64,000 bases of DNA, taken from Lachnoclostridium sp. UBA903 (GTDB taxonomy: Bacteria > Bacillota > Clostridia > Lachnospirales > Lachnospiraceae). Under the pieces are notes generated by a model. That model did no database searches and had not been told where the DNA came from. It saw only the letters and a list, made by a program, of their open reading frames with translations. Where the stretch lies: contig DBEP01000065.1 in assembly GCA_002294045.1 (NCBI GenBank), forward strand, positions 19,752 to 83,751, given 5' to 3'. A program made the position numbers and the translations under genes. The number at the start of each line of letters is the position of its first letter. The stretch's first letter is position 1. Positions 8,217 through 16,328 of the stretch are shown in pieces.

Positions 8217-8477
8217 ATTTTCCATGTAATGTTCATCTTGTCGCTGGTGGCTTCCACGGTAGTAACCAGCAAATCCAGCACCCGCCGCTTATCGTCAAAG
8301 CCGTACCCTGACTTTTAAAAAATTCATATACATCAAGGTCTGCTGTACATAAACCGGGTTACGTAACATCTGCGCCAGCGTCGGGCGAATCAGTTCCTTG
8401 CCGTAGAACAAAATGCGCCCTTGCCTCCACGGCGGCAACGGCATTTGAAGCGGTAACGCTGACAAAGCGTATAACAT
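8213..8477 (-). pseudogene. Decayed large serine recombinase, C-terminal fragments
   Basis: Three minus-strand pieces in different frames match the C-terminal half of the large serine recombinases of Firmicutes mobile elements. They are RPTLAQMLRNPVYVQ (about 8360-8400), ADLDVYEFFKSQGTA (about 8297-8353) and FDDKRRVLDLLVTTVEATSD ending in MNITWKI-stop (8213-8300). A frameshift separates the first two. The join of the second and third lacks the intervening part of the family, so it is a deletion junction. The catalytic N-terminal domain is absent. The base composition is visibly more GC-rich than the flanks. This is a non-functional scar of an integrative element. Confidence 0.7.
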
Positions 8478-8796
8478 AACACACTACACTTTGCTTCGCA
8501 GAGTCGTGTGTCAAGGGGCAATCCCCGACAACAAAACAGGCTGCATATTCCCTCTGCGGGAACATGCAGCCCTTTTGTTGTCAGCAGCCCGTTTCTCGGT
8601 CTGCGCGTAGTTCCTCTTCCGGATTTTTGAGGCTGCTTCAAAAATAGTTAAATCTCTCCTTTCCTGTCTCAGAAAAGCATTTTTATATAATTGCAGAAAA
8701 ATATCAAGTATTTCAAAGTACTTTTGCAGTTCCTTTAACATAGAGAGGCTGTTTCGAATATTATATTATATGCCAAAATGAGAAAGGAGCTATTTT
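8478..8796. other. GC-richer remnant of a mobile element, no intact gene
   Basis: No credible intact gene. A long imperfect inverted repeat at 8529-8580 pairs CAACAAAA and GGCTGCAT with ATGCAGCC and TTTTGTTG around CCCTCTGCGGG. Several short minus-strand frames are open but match nothing I can name. The sequence returns to AT-rich near 8650. I read it as leftover mobile-element DNA continuous with the recombinase scar. The last 40 bases carry the AAAGGAG ribosome site of the next gene. Confidence 0.5.
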
Positions 8797-10020
8797 ATGT
8801 TGAATTATGAAATTTCTAAAATAATTTTTAACCCTTTAGGTATTATGATATATCCTGAATTTATTATTCCCGCCGTTATTTTATGTACCGTAACGGCAAT
8901 TTGCGGCGTTGGATTTCTGGCATTATTTTTTTACCGTAAAAAGAAAAATAAGAAAACCCTTTTAAGCATTACAAGCCTTAATAATAAAAATCAGAAGAAA
9001 AAACCGAAAAACCTTTTATTTTCTTATACTCTGGATGATTTGAACAATGATTTAAAGCCTTTTGGATTTGCCTATTATCCCCCTCAGGACTATTTTTATT
9101 CCATTATGTACGGGTGGCAAAGTGAATGCGGATATTGCGAGCTTTATGATGAAGGTTGTGCCCCTCTGAGTATGATTATCGATTGCGAACCAATCTATTT
9201 TAAATACGGAGGAAAAAAATGGCTCATTGAATTCTGGAAAGGCCAATACGGAATGAACAGCGGCTGTGAAATCGGCATCTACACCACAACCGGCCCCATT
9301 CTGAATATTCCCGGCATATTTAACGGTACTTTTTATTTTTGTGCCGAAGAGGAAGATCATCTTCCTATCGCTTTTACCTTTAAAAAAAATGGAAAGGTAA
9401 TCTTTCACAGAAGCGAAGTACACTGGTGGCTGACCGGTTTTAAGTTAGGCGAATTTTCATGGCCTTCCGAACTGACGGTAGACATTGAGATTACTTTAAA
9501 AGATCAGGAAATGAGGGATGCCTTTGTAGAAGGTATGCTGAAAAACCGCTATACCATGGAAGAACTGACCATACGGGGCAATACCGTCTCCTTCGTTTAT
9601 GATACTCCGCATTACAGACAGCCTAAGACAAGGACTCCTTATGTTGAAAAATACATGCAGGACAATAACTGGAGAAACTGCGAAGCATATAATATTGCAA
9701 CAAGAACTTATAAAAATACGGTTGATAAATTAAATTATGTAAAAAATGCGGCGCCAAAACTGTATCATAAGATTATCAATGTCGGGAATACAAAGGAATT
9801 ATTTAAAGATTATGATTTAATCAGAAAATTCTTAGGAGTAAAGGAGCCGGTCAGAAACATTGATAAGAAAAACGGAATCTTTTATAAGGAGCTGATGGAA
9901 GAAGAGAACGAAACGGCGGATTTAGAACCGGAGGATTCCGAATTGAATCAGGAACCGGACAACACGGAGAACGGTGAATCCGACAGTTCTGAGCTGCCTG
10001 ACGAGGTTAATAAAGCATAG
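8797..10020 (+). CDS. DUF4474-type membrane protein of unknown function
   Basis: 407 residues. A hydrophobic helix at about residues 22-48 (IIPAVILCTVTAICGVGFLA) is followed by a Lys-rich stretch, so the N-terminus is a membrane anchor with a positive inner side. The central domain, about residues 75-240, begins YTLDDLNNDLKPFGFAYYP and contains WQSECGYCELYDE and FKYGGKKWLIEFWKGQYGMN, which I recognise as DUF4474. The last 40 residues are a Glu/Asp-rich, probably disordered tail. The start has AAAGGAG at good spacing. The gene ends 17 bases before the metallophosphoesterase start, so the two are likely co-transcribed. No function is known to me. Confidence 0.75.
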   Translation: MLNYEISKIIFNPLGIMIYPEFIIPAVILCTVTAICGVGFLALFFYRKKKNKKTLLSITSLNNKNQKKKPKNLLFSYTLDDLNNDLKPFGFAYYPPQDYFYSIMYGWQSECGYCELYDEGCAPLSMIIDCEPIYFKYGGKKWLIEFWKGQYGMNSGCEIGIYTTTGPILNIPGIFNGTFYFCAEEEDHLPIAFTFKKNGKVIFHRSEVHWWLTGFKLGEFSWPSELTVDIEITLKDQEMRDAFVEGMLKNRYTMEELTIRGNTVSFVYDTPHYRQPKTRTPYVEKYMQDNNWRNCEAYNIATRTYKNTVDKLNYVKNAAPKLYHKIINVGNTKELFKDYDLIRKFLGVKEPVRNIDKKNGIFYKELMEEENETADLEPEDSELNQEPDNTENGESDSSELPDEVNKA

Positions 10021-10037
10021 ACAGGAGGATGACAAGG

Positions 10038-10940
10038 ATGTCTGCTTTAACACGCTTGAATAAAGTATTTAATTTTGCAGAACAAATTACTTTTGATGAT
10101 TCCTCTAAAATAATTTTAATGAGTGATTGTCATAGAGGCGACGGTACCTGGGGCGATAATTTTTTAAGCAATCAGAATTTATTCTTCGGAGCTCTGGAGT
10201 TTTATTACAAAAAGGGGTTTACTTATATCGAACTTGGTGACGGCGATGAACTATGGGAGAACCGTAAAATTGACCGTATCATTTCTATTCACAGCGACGC
10301 CTTCTGGCTTATGTCAAAGTTTTATAAAGAAGGCCGATTCTACATGGTATACGGTAATCATGACGAAGTAAAAAAGTACAAAAATTATGCAAAGAATAAT
10401 TTAAGGTCATACTTTGTCGAAAGTATACAAAAGCGGGTAGCGTTATTTCCTGATATAAAAATACATGAAGGCTTAATTTTAAGATACAAAGACAGTAATA
10501 ATCTTATTTTTTTAACCCATGGACACCAGGCTGATTTTTTAAACTATAATATGTGGAAATTATCCAGATTTTTAGTCCGCTATCTCTGGCGTCCTTTAGA
10601 ATTAATCGGTGTACGGGACCCGACAAGTGCGGGGGAAAACAATACCAGGAAGGAAAAAGTGGAAAGAAAATTAGTGAATTGGACCCAAAAACAGAAACAC
10701 ATGTTAATTGCAGGCCATACCCACAGGCCGGTTTTTCCTCAGGCTAACGAATCATTATATTTTAATGACGGATGTTGTGTACATCCCCGCTGTATCACTG
10801 CCATTGAAATTGAAAATGGTACGATTACACTTGTTAAATGGACCGTCAAAACCAGGAAAGACAGAACTTTATATGTAGACAGAGTTGTATTAGAGGGCCC
10901 GGTTAAGTTACAGGATTACTTCGGTGTAACACCTAAATAA
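10038..10940 (+). CDS. Calcineurin-like metallophosphoesterase
   Basis: About 300 residues with the full metallophosphoesterase motif series: ILMSDCHRG (D-x-H), YIELGDGDELWE (GD), VYGNHDE (GNHD/E), LTHGHQADF and IAGHTHRP (GH and GHTH). Two metal ions would be held by these residues. I prefer the second ATG (10038): the AGGAGG at 10023-10028 is 9 bases from it but touches the first ATG at 10029. It resembles the soluble UDP-2,3-diacylglucosamine hydrolase/YfcE-like group in general fold only; the substrate is unknown. It pairs with the DUF4474 membrane protein upstream and is followed by a terminator. Confidence 0.88.
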   Translation: MSALTRLNKVFNFAEQITFDDSSKIILMSDCHRGDGTWGDNFLSNQNLFFGALEFYYKKGFTYIELGDGDELWENRKIDRIISIHSDAFWLMSKFYKEGRFYMVYGNHDEVKKYKNYAKNNLRSYFVESIQKRVALFPDIKIHEGLILRYKDSNNLIFLTHGHQADFLNYNMWKLSRFLVRYLWRPLELIGVRDPTSAGENNTRKEKVERKLVNWTQKQKHMLIAGHTHRPVFPQANESLYFNDGCCVHPRCITAIEIENGTITLVKWTVKTRKDRTLYVDRVVLEGPVKLQDYFGVTPK

Positions 10941-10959
10941 ATGGAATAATTCTACTACT

Positions 10960-11053
10960 GGGCTGTTATAAAATATAGTATGATATGGATGTTTGGCAGA
11001 AGCTGTCATCTATTTCAAATAAAACTATCATTTTTTGCAGCCCAAATTTTTAT
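10960..11053 (+). terminator. Terminator after the metallophosphoesterase gene
   Basis: GGGCTG (10960-10965) pairs with CAGCCC (11038-11043); an internal ATGATA/TATCAT pairing extends the stem. AAATTTTTATT follows. It starts about 20 bases after the stop codon. Confidence 0.55.
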
Positions 11054-11123
11054 TGACCGTAATTTACTTTTTTCACACAGCCTGCATATTTCATTGCTCG
11101 TCATGGGCTGCTGCTCTCTTTTA

Positions 11124-11783
11124 TTATAATATTTTAAAATAATTCTTACGGCATTCCACGATTCCTTCCTCCTTCAACCGGCTGATTTCCCTGGACAGGG
11201 CGCTCCGGTCAATGCAAAGATAGTCCGCCATTTCATTGCGGTTTAAAGTAATTTCAAAGGAACTGGAATGATGATTTTCTGCTTCGGCAGATAAATAAGC
11301 CATGATTTTCTCACGGATGGTACGTTTTGATAACAGTTCCATTTTATTGTTCAAATATAAATTCTTTCTGGCTAATAGCTGCAGAAGATTTGTAATCAGA
11401 TTGCTGTGAAAGCTGCAGGCTTCAGAAGAAGGGGCAACGATCCTCTTTATGGATATCCGGAGAATCCGGCATGGCTCGGCGGCAATTACACTTACCGGGC
11501 TTTCTAAAATGCCTGCACAGGCAAAAGTTTCACCAAAAATTTCCCCCTCTCCAAGGCTTGCAACAATCATCCGGTTTCCCATAATATCTTCCCGGATTAC
11601 CTGGACACTTCCTTTTAAAACAATTCCCAGAGAGGTTATTTCAGAACCGGTTAAAATAATTGTCCGATTTTTATTATATTCCTTCACGTGACTGTCGAGA
11701 CATTCTAAAATCTCCTGAATTCCTGCCTCCTCAATTCCGTTAAACAATGAAACCTGTCTTAAAATCGCAAATTCCTGATCCAC
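11124..11783 (-). CDS. Crp/Fnr family transcriptional regulator
   Basis: 219 residues, normal length. The N-terminal cyclic-nucleotide-binding-like beta roll (residues 10-115) contains LGEGEIFGE, followed by a dimerisation helix and a C-terminal helix-turn-helix (EMADYLCIDRSALSREISRL, about residues 180-200). No CxxC cluster typical of Fnr is apparent, so the effector is unknown. A GTG start is chosen because AGGAGGAGCAGAAGAAA precedes it. It is the last gene after lacI and pfk with a 30-base gap, suggesting a three-gene unit linked to control of sugar or redox metabolism. Confidence 0.88.
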   Translation of the reverse strand: MDQEFAILRQVSLFNGIEEAGIQEILECLDSHVKEYNKNRTIILTGSEITSLGIVLKGSVQVIREDIMGNRMIVASLGEGEIFGETFACAGILESPVSVIAAEPCRILRISIKRIVAPSSEACSFHSNLITNLLQLLARKNLYLNNKMELLSKRTIREKIMAYLSAEAENHHSSSFEITLNRNEMADYLCIDRSALSREISRLKEEGIVECRKNYFKIL

Positions 11784-11813
11784 TTTCTTCTGCTCCTCCT
11801 ATGCCATTATAAG

Positions 11814-12986
11814 TCATTGGATATCTTTAAAACTGATAAATGTGTTTATCTTATCCCCAATTAAGGGCTTACACCAGTCGATAAATTCCTGTGTAACATC
11901 GTTTCCTCTTTCATTAATGAATTCGTCAGGCAGTATTCTTTCATGCAGCATAACCTCTTCAATCGGAAGCAGGCCGGTTTTAATTTGGTATTTATCACCG
12001 AGTACGCGGTTAATGGCTACCATAACCCCTGTATTCTGCTCTAAAACTGCTTTTACCGCTTCCGCTCCGACTAATATTGCTTCTTCCCGGTCCACACTTG
12101 ATTGAAGTGCTATGGAAGCTCTTCCGCTGATTCCCGGTTTTTCATTTCTGGCTTTGATACCCAGCCTCTTTACGACCAGATTAGCCAGATGAGAACTTAC
12201 ATCGCCATAATAGACCGCCCTGTCAGACTTAAAGATGGGAGGTACAATGGATTCCCCCTCCTTATTCTTAAGTCCTTCGCTGACTGCCACAACAACTCCG
12301 CCCAGTTCATCATATAAGGCCTTTACGTCTTCCAAAAATTCCTCTTCATCAAAGATTCTTTCCGGCAGATAGATTAAATGAGGTGCATCCTTTTTATTCT
12401 TTCTGGCCAACGCAGATGCCGCCGTAATCCATCCCGCATTCCGGCCCATTGCTTCTATTACGCATACATGAATTGGCAGTGATTTTACATCCTGTCCTAT
12501 TTCTGCCGTAGTTACCGCTATGAAATTTGCTGCGCTTGCATAGCCCGGCGCATGGTCAATGATTGAAATGTCATTATCAATGGTTTTAGGTATCCCTACT
12601 ACATAAATATCGTCTCCCTTGCAGATTTTGCTGACTCTTCCGCAGGTATCCATCGTTCCGTTTCCGCCATTAAACAGGACATATTTAATATTATTTCTTT
12701 TAAAGATATCAACCATACGTTCATAATCTTTCTGCTCTAAAGCATATCTGGAAGAACCAATCGCAGAGCCCGGAGTAGCGAGAAGTAAATCCAGTTTATC
12801 TTTGCCCGTTTTGCTTAAGTCAAGAAATTTTTCTTTTAAAATCGCTTCCGATCCACCTATTGCTCCATATATTTTATCAATCCTGTCGCTCTTAAGTGCC
12901 TCTGTAATAACACCATACAGGGAAGAATTTATAACGGCGGTAGGGCCTCCGCCGTGTACTATCAATAAATTATTTTTCATAATCAT
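11814..12986 (-). CDS. 6-phosphofructokinase family kinase (ATP or PPi dependent)
   Basis: 390 residues, longer than the 320-residue E. coli PfkA type and typical of the long clade. The fructose-6-phosphate and phosphoryl-donor motifs are present: GGGPTAVIN, GGNGTMDT (107-114), PKTIDND (133-139) and EAMGRNAGW. The equivalent of E. coli Gly104 is Gly, but that of Gly124 is Lys. Lys at 124 is the usual sign of pyrophosphate-dependent or mixed-clade enzymes, so donor use is uncertain. It sits 33 bases after lacI. It may phosphorylate a sugar phosphate that the upstream class II aldolase then cleaves (inference). Confidence 0.9.
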   Translation of the reverse strand: MIMKNNLLIVHGGGPTAVINSSLYGVITEALKSDRIDKIYGAIGGSEAILKEKFLDLSKTGKDKLDLLLATPGSAIGSSRYALEQKDYERMVDIFKRNNIKYVLFNGGNGTMDTCGRVSKICKGDDIYVVGIPKTIDNDISIIDHAPGYASAANFIAVTTAEIGQDVKSLPIHVCVIEAMGRNAGWITAASALARKNKKDAPHLIYLPERIFDEEEFLEDVKALYDELGGVVVAVSEGLKNKEGESIVPPIFKSDRAVYYGDVSSHLANLVVKRLGIKARNEKPGISGRASIALQSSVDREEAILVGAEAVKAVLEQNTGVMVAINRVLGDKYQIKTGLLPIEEVMLHERILPDEFINERGNDVTQEFIDWCKPLIGDKINTFISFKDIQ

Positions 12987-13019
12987 CTATTTCCTCACTC
13001 TCTCTAATCCGGGGAATTT

Positions 13020-14033
13020 TTATTCCGTACTATTTCTTATAATTAATTCCGTGGAAAATTTCATCATATCAGGAACAAATAGTTCTTTATGCATTTTGTA
13101 TAACATGTCAATTGCCGCTTTGGCAATTCGCTCCTCCGGCATTCTTACCGATGTTAAGGTCGGAGTAACCAGCTGGCATACGCTGGAATCATCAAATCCT
13201 ATAATTCCGATATCCTCCGGCACTTTAATCCCCCTTCTAAGTACCGCATTCATCGCAATACATGCCATTCTGTCATTTCTGCCTAAAATCGCATCTACCG
13301 GATGTCCTTTGATATAGTCATCCAATTTCTTCCTTACCTGTTCCTCTGAACCGCATCCGGTAATTATATGATTTGCATAGTCCAATCCGTATTCCTCCAT
13401 CTGATGCACATAACCCCGATAACGGAAATCGGACATATTACTGAAATGATTTCTGTTGGAAATACGGTCTATGTAAATAATATTCCTTCGGCCCTGACCG
13501 TAAAAATACTCTACACAATCCCTTGCACCACGATAAAGGCCCGTATCCAGCTTTGCAATGCCTTCTACCGAATCATATTCCCTGGAAAGCAGGGCAACTA
13601 CAGGAATACCGGCATTTACAAGTTCTTTAATATATTCATCTTTAAAACTGATGGAACTGATAATAACGCCGTCAAATCTCCGGCTGATAATGGATTGAAT
13701 TAATTCCGGCTGGTTCCGGTTTGCGCACAGGCTGACTACATAGCCCTTTTCATATGCAAATTTATCCATCTCTCCCACCAAAATTCCAAATCGTTCATTA
13801 GAGGTATTTTCTACAATAAATATAATGTGTTTACTTCCCTTTCCCTTAAGTGCCCTGGCTAATGTATTCGGTGTATAATGCAGCTCTTTTACCGCCTTTA
13901 ATACTCTTTCCCTTTTATCCTTGTCAACATACCGGTTATTATTAAGTACATATGAAACTACGGTTACACTTACACCTGCTTTCTTAGCAACATCAGCTCT
14001 TGTAACATAGGAAAATTCTTTATTTTTCTTCAT
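13020..14033 (-). CDS. LacI family transcriptional regulator
   Basis: 337 residues. The N-terminal LacI helix-turn-helix and hinge (TRADVAKKAGVSVTVVSYVL, then NNNRYVDKDKRERVLKAVKE and LARALKG) is at residues 8-64. It is followed by a periplasmic-binding-protein-like sensor domain (IIFIVENTSNERFG, DGVIISSISF, AILGRNDRMAC, GIIGFDDSSVC). It lies between the importer/aldolase operon and pfk on the same strand. A perfect CAAACGTTTG palindrome at 22051-22060, the core of a LacI-type operator, is the best candidate target. Confidence 0.93.
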   Translation of the reverse strand: MKKNKEFSYVTRADVAKKAGVSVTVVSYVLNNNRYVDKDKRERVLKAVKELHYTPNTLARALKGKGSKHIIFIVENTSNERFGILVGEMDKFAYEKGYVVSLCANRNQPELIQSIISRRFDGVIISSISFKDEYIKELVNAGIPVVALLSREYDSVEGIAKLDTGLYRGARDCVEYFYGQGRRNIIYIDRISNRNHFSNMSDFRYRGYVHQMEEYGLDYANHIITGCGSEEQVRKKLDDYIKGHPVDAILGRNDRMACIAMNAVLRRGIKVPEDIGIIGFDDSSVCQLVTPTLTSVRMPEERIAKAAIDMLYKMHKELFVPDMMKFSTELIIRNSTE

Positions 14034-14071
14034 ACGTTATCCCCTTATAGACAAAACACTTCTATAATAAA

Positions 14072-14143
14072 GTTAGAGTGTGTTTGAAAAATGCTTGTGC
14101 CGGGCGTTCAGAATGGCGCAATGATTTTTCAAACACACTCTAG
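14072..14143. repeat. Palindromic repeat element, tandem hairpin part 1
   Basis: TAGAGTGTGTTTGAAAAAT (14074-14092) and its exact complement (14124-14142) form a perfect 19-bp stem. Inside, TTGTGCC and GGCGCAA add a second stem. The arms are two inverted copies of the dispersed TTTTTCAAACACACTCTAG repeat. It looks like a small MITE or a REP-type hairpin. Confidence 0.8.
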
Positions 14144-14213
14144 TACAGCCTTGCATAGATATCACTTAATTCAGCACCTGATATTAAGCAAAACTTACAC
14201 AAGGCTGTACTAG
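14140..14213. repeat. Palindromic repeat element, tandem hairpin part 2
   Basis: CTAGTACAGCCTTG (14140-14153) and CAAGGCTGTACTAG (14200-14213) are perfect inverted arms with a nested CTTAAT/ATTAAG stem (14165-14170, 14183-14188). It shares CTAG with the first hairpin, so the two form a compound structure between the aldolase and lacI genes. Confidence 0.75.
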
Positions 14214-14306
14214 ATATATATTATCATACTTTATTTAGACATCGGTATCAATAGAAATTTTTCAATGGAATCTTCTATTCTGACGTTTAAAACTTAAACC
14301 AAATGC

Positions 14307-15161
14307 TCAGGCTTTACCTTCTGAGCCGGCGAGTAAAATAATCTTTTTTATATCTTCCTTAAGGGAATCGGACGCATATTGGGACAGTCTCCATGCGTGT
14401 CCCTGGTCAATGCCATTCTTTATTCCTTCATCCAAATACTTGACGTACTGGTAACGTAACTGTGTCCCAAAATTTATCTTTGCTACTCCGCTGTTCAAAG
14501 ATCTGCGTACCAGTTTTTCATCCATTCCGGTACAGCCGTGAAGAACAAACGGAATATCAGTAAATTCCCTGCATTTATCAAGTATTTCAACATCAATATC
14601 CACTTCCCCTTTGTAAAAACCATGGGCATTGCCTATACTGATGGCCAGTGAATCCGGCCGGCACAAATTTAAATATTTTTTTACCATATCAGGGTCCGCT
14701 TTATTGGAACTCCCTGTCAATCTGCCCTGATCATCTAAGCGGGCAAGTTCCCCTATTTCAGCTTCCACCGGTACTCCTACGGCGTGACAAATTTTAATAA
14801 TCTCATTTGTAGCCCGGGCGTTTTCCTCAACCTCCAGCATGGAACCGTCAAACATGATGGAAGTAAAGCCGATTTTCAGCATCTGAACGCATTCCTCCAG
14901 ACTCATACCGTGGTCCAGGTGGATGGCCACCGGTACACTGACATGTTCCGCCATCCAGTTTGCCGTCTGATAAAACCACTCATGTCCTGAATAAACTGCT
15001 GTAGAAGTATAATGAGCTAAAATAATGGGAGAACGCAGTTCTTCCGCTGCCATACATATGGCACGTATCATATCATACGTCCCCCCCTGCGTATTGATAG
15101 CAGGAATTGCATAATGTCCCGCATATGCTTTTTTCAGCATCTGCATTGTTGTAGTAAGCAT
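14307..15161 (-). CDS. Class II fructose/tagatose-bisphosphate aldolase family protein
   Basis: 284 residues, the GatY/KbaY/Fba class II size. Zinc and catalytic signatures seen: AIHLDHGMSLEE (catalytic Asp, zinc His, about residues 79-90), VEAEIGELA, SIGNAHGFYKG (zinc His) and FVLHGCTGM (zinc His). It cleaves a ketose (bis)phosphate into dihydroxyacetone phosphate and an aldehyde; which ketose cannot be told. Start ATG follows GGGGTG. It is the last gene of the minus-strand operon, 20 bases after the zinc dehydrogenase. Its place with two dehydrogenases suggests oxidation or reduction of an imported polyol or sugar acid and then retro-aldol cleavage. Confidence 0.9.
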   Translation of the reverse strand: MLTTTMQMLKKAYAGHYAIPAINTQGGTYDMIRAICMAAEELRSPIILAHYTSTAVYSGHEWFYQTANWMAEHVSVPVAIHLDHGMSLEECVQMLKIGFTSIMFDGSMLEVEENARATNEIIKICHAVGVPVEAEIGELARLDDQGRLTGSSNKADPDMVKKYLNLCRPDSLAISIGNAHGFYKGEVDIDVEILDKCREFTDIPFVLHGCTGMDEKLVRRSLNSGVAKINFGTQLRYQYVKYLDEGIKNGIDQGHAWRLSQYASDSLKEDIKKIILLAGSEGKA

Positions 15162-15181
15162 TTTTTCACCCCGCTGTCATT

Positions 15182-16201
15182 CTAATTAATTTTAACAACT
15201 ACTTTAAGGTAATCACTGGGATTTTCTATCATATCCCGGATTACGTTTTCGGTTTCTGCCAGCTCAATAGTCTTTGTAATCATTTTATCTACGGGTACCA
15301 TGCCGGAATAAATCAATTCAATTGATTCCGGGAATTTATTTGCAGAGTTTCTGGAAGGATAGATATCGATTTCTTTCTGGGTACAGCGTACCGTATTAAT
15401 GGTAACCGGCTGTTTCGGCCATCCGACCAATGAGATACGGCCGCCATGACACACATAATTATGCATTTCCGCAAGGATTACAGGTGCTCCGGTACAATCT
15501 ATCATCGCCTCCGGCAGTTTTCCGGCCGTTACTTCCCGGAGGTATGCTGCAATCTCTCCGTCTTCCGAATTAAACGTATAGGGTATTCCAATTTCCTTTG
15601 CAAAATCAAGCCGTTTCTGCAATACATCTACTAAAATAGGAACCGCACCATAACTCAGGCATGCAAAGGCTGCCATTAAACCAATGGTACCGGCCCCGAA
15701 TATAACAACTTTCTCACCTTTGGTAACTTTTGCCCTGGTCGCTCCATGGAGCCCAATTGTCAGCGGTTCGATACAAGCAGCTTTTACGGCATCCAGACCA
15801 TCCGGTAATTTATGAATCAATTGCACCGGATGTGATATATATTCAACCATCATCCCGTCTGTATGTACGCCCCGTACACGCAGATTCGCACAGTTATTAT
15901 AACGGCCTGATTTACACATATGGCAGGTAAAATCAGGAACATAGGGTTCCAATGCCACCCTGTCTCCCGCTTTCAGGTTTTTTTCATTTGCTCCGATTTC
16001 TATGATTGTGCCAATTCCTTCATGACCGATGCCTTTTATAGGATATTTCATAGTTGGATTACTTCCGCGGTATGCCGTTACATCCGAACCGCAGATACCG
16101 CAGGTCTCCATTTTTATGACGGCATGGCCCCCGGTCAGTTCCGGTTCTGCAATCTCCTCAATCATCAGTTTTCCTGGTTCCTGTATTGTTAAAGTTTTCA
16201 T
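15182..16201 (-). CDS. Zinc-dependent alcohol/sugar-alcohol dehydrogenase (MDR superfamily)
   Basis: 339 residues, GroES-like catalytic domain plus Rossmann domain. Catalytic zinc motifs: CGICGSD (about 35-41) and GHEGIGTIIEIG (about 59-70). Structural-zinc lobe: TCHMCKSGRYNNC, in which the first of the usual four Cys is replaced by Asp. NAD-binding motif: VVIFGAGTIGLMAAF. The group includes sorbitol, threonine and hexonate dehydrogenases. Start ATG has AGGTG upstream. It sits between the SDR gene and the aldolase gene and is inferred to act on the same imported carbohydrate. Confidence 0.9.
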   Translation of the reverse strand: MKTLTIQEPGKLMIEEIAEPELTGGHAVIKMETCGICGSDVTAYRGSNPTMKYPIKGIGHEGIGTIIEIGANEKNLKAGDRVALEPYVPDFTCHMCKSGRYNNCANLRVRGVHTDGMMVEYISHPVQLIHKLPDGLDAVKAACIEPLTIGLHGATRAKVTKGEKVVIFGAGTIGLMAAFACLSYGAVPILVDVLQKRLDFAKEIGIPYTFNSEDGEIAAYLREVTAGKLPEAMIDCTGAPVILAEMHNYVCHGGRISLVGWPKQPVTINTVRCTQKEIDIYPSRNSANKFPESIELIYSGMVPVDKMITKTIELAETENVIRDMIENPSDYLKVVVKIN

Positions 16202-16257
16202 TTTAACACCTATTGCATATCACATCTGCTTACAGATATGATACTGCCGAAAATAAA

Positions 16258-16314
16258 AGGTTGAAAGAATCCATATCCGGCAGACCTTTCTAAATTTAAA
16301 TTTTCTTTCAACCT
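16258..16314 (-). terminator. Intra-operon hairpin between SDR and zinc dehydrogenase genes
   Basis: AGGTTGAAAG (16258-16267) pairs perfectly with CTTTCAACCT (16305-16314) around a 37-base loop; on the minus strand TTTATTTTC follows. It may attenuate or process the operon mRNA. The 15-mer AAGGTTGAAAGAATC recurs in the leader at 23114-23128. Confidence 0.45.
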
Positions 16315-16328
16315 AACCTCCGTTCGCA

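Noticed and set aside
8295..8741. Several overlapping short minus-strand frames near the recombinase scar
   Set aside because: They are different frames over degenerate mobile-element DNA; only the recombinase C-terminal pieces could be recognised.
12802..13317. 171-codon plus-strand frame spanning the pfk-lacI junction
   Set aside because: It is antisense to two clearly recognised genes and has no ribosome site.
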